Shown: in pieces, positions 62,605 through 64,000 of the stretch | How the letters are laid out: each line of letters opens with the position of its first letter | Numbering within the stretch: the first letter of the stretch is position 1 | Assembly (NCBI RefSeq): GCF_016862675.1 | Contig: NZ_BONK01000008.1 | Span: 124,001-188,000 of the forward strand | DNA: 64,000 nucleotides | Source: Cellulomonas chitinilytica | GTDB lineage: Bacteria; Actinomycetota; Actinomycetes; Actinomycetales; Cellulomonadaceae | Direction: 5' to 3' | The notes under the pieces: model-generated | The model's database searches: none | What the model saw: the letters and a program-made list of their open reading frames with translations, nothing else | What the model was told of the DNA's origin: nothing | Translations under genes and position numbers: made by a program

Positions 62605-63495
62605 TCAGCGCAGCAGGCGCGACAGGCGCCGGTCGGCGAGCGGCTTGCCGCCCGTCTGGCACGTGGGGCAGTACTGCAGCGACGAGTCGGCGAACGAGAC
62701 CTCGTGCACGGTGTCGCCGCACGGGACCCCGTCCCACCCCGGGCACGGCTCCCCAGTGCGGCCGTGCACGCGCATGCCCCGCCGCTTGGCGTCCTTGAGC
62801 TCGGCCGCCGGGCGTCCGGACGCCGCCGCGACCGCCTCGGTGAGGATCTGCTGGATCGCCGCGTGCAGGGTCGCGGTCTTCGCCGCGTCGAACGACCGGG
62901 TCGGCGCGAACGGGCTCATCCGTGCGGCGTGCAGGATCTCGTCCGAGTAGGCGTTGCCGACCCCGGCGATCGTGCCCTGGTCGCGGAGCAGGCCCTTGAC
63001 CTGCTGGTTCCGGGCTGCCAGCAGCTCGGCGAGGCGGTCGACGGTGAACTCGTCGGACAGGGGCTCGACGCCCAGAGTCGCGATCTGGGGCACGTCGGCC
63101 GGGTCGGCCACGACGTGCACGGCGAGCCGCTTGCGGGTGCCGGCCTCCGTCAGGTCGTACCCGGAGCCGTCGTCGAGCCGGACGCGCAGGGCGATCGGCG
63201 ACTTCCCGGGACGGACGGGCCGGTCCGACAGCTGGTCCGACCAGCGCACCCAGCCGGCCCGGGACAGGTGCCACACGAGGTGCAGCGGCTCGCCGGTCGG
63301 GGTGGCGACCATGAGGTCGAGCCACTTGCCGTGCCGGGTGACGTCGACGACCGTCGCGCCCACGAGCGCGTCGGGCGGAGGGCGGAACGTCTTGAGCGCG
63401 CTGATCGCGCCCACCTCGACCGACTGGACGGCGTGGTCGACCGCGCGCCCGCGCAGGAACTGCGCGAGCGCCTCGACCTCGGGCAGCTCCGGCAC
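62605..63495 (-). CDS. Fpg/Nei family DNA glycosylase with an insertion in the zinc finger
   Basis: A 296-residue base-excision enzyme. GTG 63495 is chosen because maturation then exposes Pro2-Glu3 of MPELPEVE, required for catalysis; an upstream ATG would bury them. CACGAT lies seven nt upstream. The H2TH part is [30 protein letters not shown]. The zinc finger is [13 protein letters not shown]...QYCPTC: the first Cys pair is spaced by seven residues instead of the usual two, while the second is normal. It would remove oxidised bases and nick the strand. Whether Fpg or Nei is not clear. Confidence 0.88.
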   Translation of the reverse strand: MPELPEVEALAQFLRGRAVDHAVQSVEVGAISALKTFRPPPDALVGATVVDVTRHGKWLDLMVATPTGEPLHLVWHLSRAGWVRWSDQLSDRPVRPGKSPIALRVRLDDGSGYDLTEAGTRKRLAVHVVADPADVPQIATLGVEPLSDEFTVDRLAELLAARNQQVKGLLRDQGTIAGVGNAYSDEILHAARMSPFAPTRSFDAAKTATLHAAIQQILTEAVAAASGRPAAELKDAKRRGMRVHGRTGEPCPGWDGVPCGDTVHEVSFADSSLQYCPTCQTGGKPLADRRLSRLLR

Positions 63496-63585
63496 GCGCA
63501 CCATCGTGGCGCACCGCACCGACAACCGCACCGAGATCGTCCACGGATTCCGGACGACGGCGTCGCCGACACTAGGCTGCGGCCC

Positions 63586-64000
63586 ATGCTCCTGCGCCTG
63601 TCCACGCTCTTCGTCCGCACGCTGCGTGAGGACCCCGTCGACGCCGAGGTCGCCAGCCACCGGCTGCTCGTGCGCGCGGGCTACATCCGTCGCGCCGCCC
63701 CCGGCATCTACACCTGGCTGCCGCTCGGCCTGCGGGTGCTGGCGAAGGTGGAGCAGGTCGTCCGCGAGGAGATGGCAGCCGCGGGCGCCCAGGAGGTGCA
63801 CTTCCCGGCACTGCTGCCCAAGGAGCCGTACGAGTCGACGGGCCGCTGGAGCGAGTACGGCCCGAACATCTTCCGGCTCAAGGACCGCAAGGGCGGCGAC
63901 TACCTCCTCGCGCCGACGCACGAGGAGATGTTCACGCTCCTGGTCAAGGACCTGTACTCGTCGTACAAGGACCTGCCGCTCCAGCTCTTCCAGATCCAGA
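63586..64000 (+). CDS. proS: Prolyl-tRNA synthetase (5' part, runs off the window)
   Basis: The first 138 residues of a class II synthetase. [61 protein letters not shown] is the bacterial-type ProRS N-terminus, followed by [45 protein letters not shown] (motif 2 start, PTHEE). The remaining synthetase, editing and anticodon domains lie outside. TAGGCT (63573-63578) is seven nt before the ATG, so the transcript is probably leaderless. Confidence 0.95.
   Translation, partial: MLLRLSTLFVRTLREDPVDAEVASHRLLVRAGYIRRAAPGIYTWLPLGLRVLAKVEQVVREEMAAAGAQEVHFPALLPKEPYESTGRWSEYGPNIFRLKDRKGGDYLLAPTHEEMFTLLVKDLYSSYKDLPLQLFQIQ

Overview
The window reads as chromosome of a very high-GC actinobacterium, most likely a Cellulomonas-like member of the Micrococcales. 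The basis is the strong codon bias, frequent GTG starts, actinobacterium-specific families (DUF4233, DUF2469, DUF4081-GNAT), a T-box in front of ileS, and a WhiG/FliA-type sigma gene beside rpsB-tsf. It is mostly core chromosome with a few accessory inserts. I see no tRNA, rRNA, CRISPR array, insertion sequence or prophage.

Layout. 0-4 kb: a truncated merR-type gene with a textbook 19-bp-spacer MerR promoter, a HAD phosphatase, a phosphoribosyltransferase and a secreted pectate lyase with a LacI-type palindrome in its leader. 4-9 kb: ileS behind a translational-type T-box, then folC. 9-14.4 kb: an accessory block (PTS-dependent dihydroxyacetone kinase dhaKLM, a GNAT, a tetR/MFS efflux pair) lying between folC and DUF4233-ndk. 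14.4-28 kb: ndk, HEAT protein, smc, small membrane protein, ftsY, the nitrogen cluster amtB-glnK-glnD, ffh and an amidohydrolase. 28-33 kb: rpsP-khpA, rimM-trmD, rplS, lepB-rnhB, DUF2469. 33-38.4 kb: yraN-comM-dprA, xerC and the sigma factor. 38.5-45.6 kb: an M23-like protein, then rpsB-tsf, pyrH-frr-cdsA and rlmN with a DivIVA-repeat gene. 45.7-48.3 kb: a padR-regulated DrrAB-type ABC exporter on the minus strand. 48.4-49.5 kb: dxr. 49.5-58.8 kb: a polyamine/GABA catabolic island. 59-64 kb: rseP, ispG, DUF4081-GNAT, an Fpg/Nei glycosylase and the start of proS.

How the genes work together. The SRP pathway is represented by ffh and ftsY; envelope and isoprenoid functions by lepB, rseP, cdsA, dxr and ispG; translation by ileS, proS, rpsP, rplS, rpsB, tsf, frr, rimM, trmD and rlmN. 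The island links an importer, two aminotransferases, an FAD amine oxidase and an aldehyde dehydrogenase under a local Lrp regulator, consistent with putrescine to GABA to succinate semialdehyde.

The broadest unannotated signal is a -10-like hexamer (best form TANNNT or GATGAT) exactly 6-7 nt before the start codon of about 17 genes, which indicates widespread leaderless transcription. Other points are a GlnD without ACT domains, a 30-bp repeat tract coding a Pro/Val tail at the DprA N-terminus, an insertion in the zinc finger of the Fpg/Nei protein, and a saccharopine-dehydrogenase-like enzyme coupled to the aminobutyraldehyde dehydrogenase. I found no clearly new defence or mobile system.
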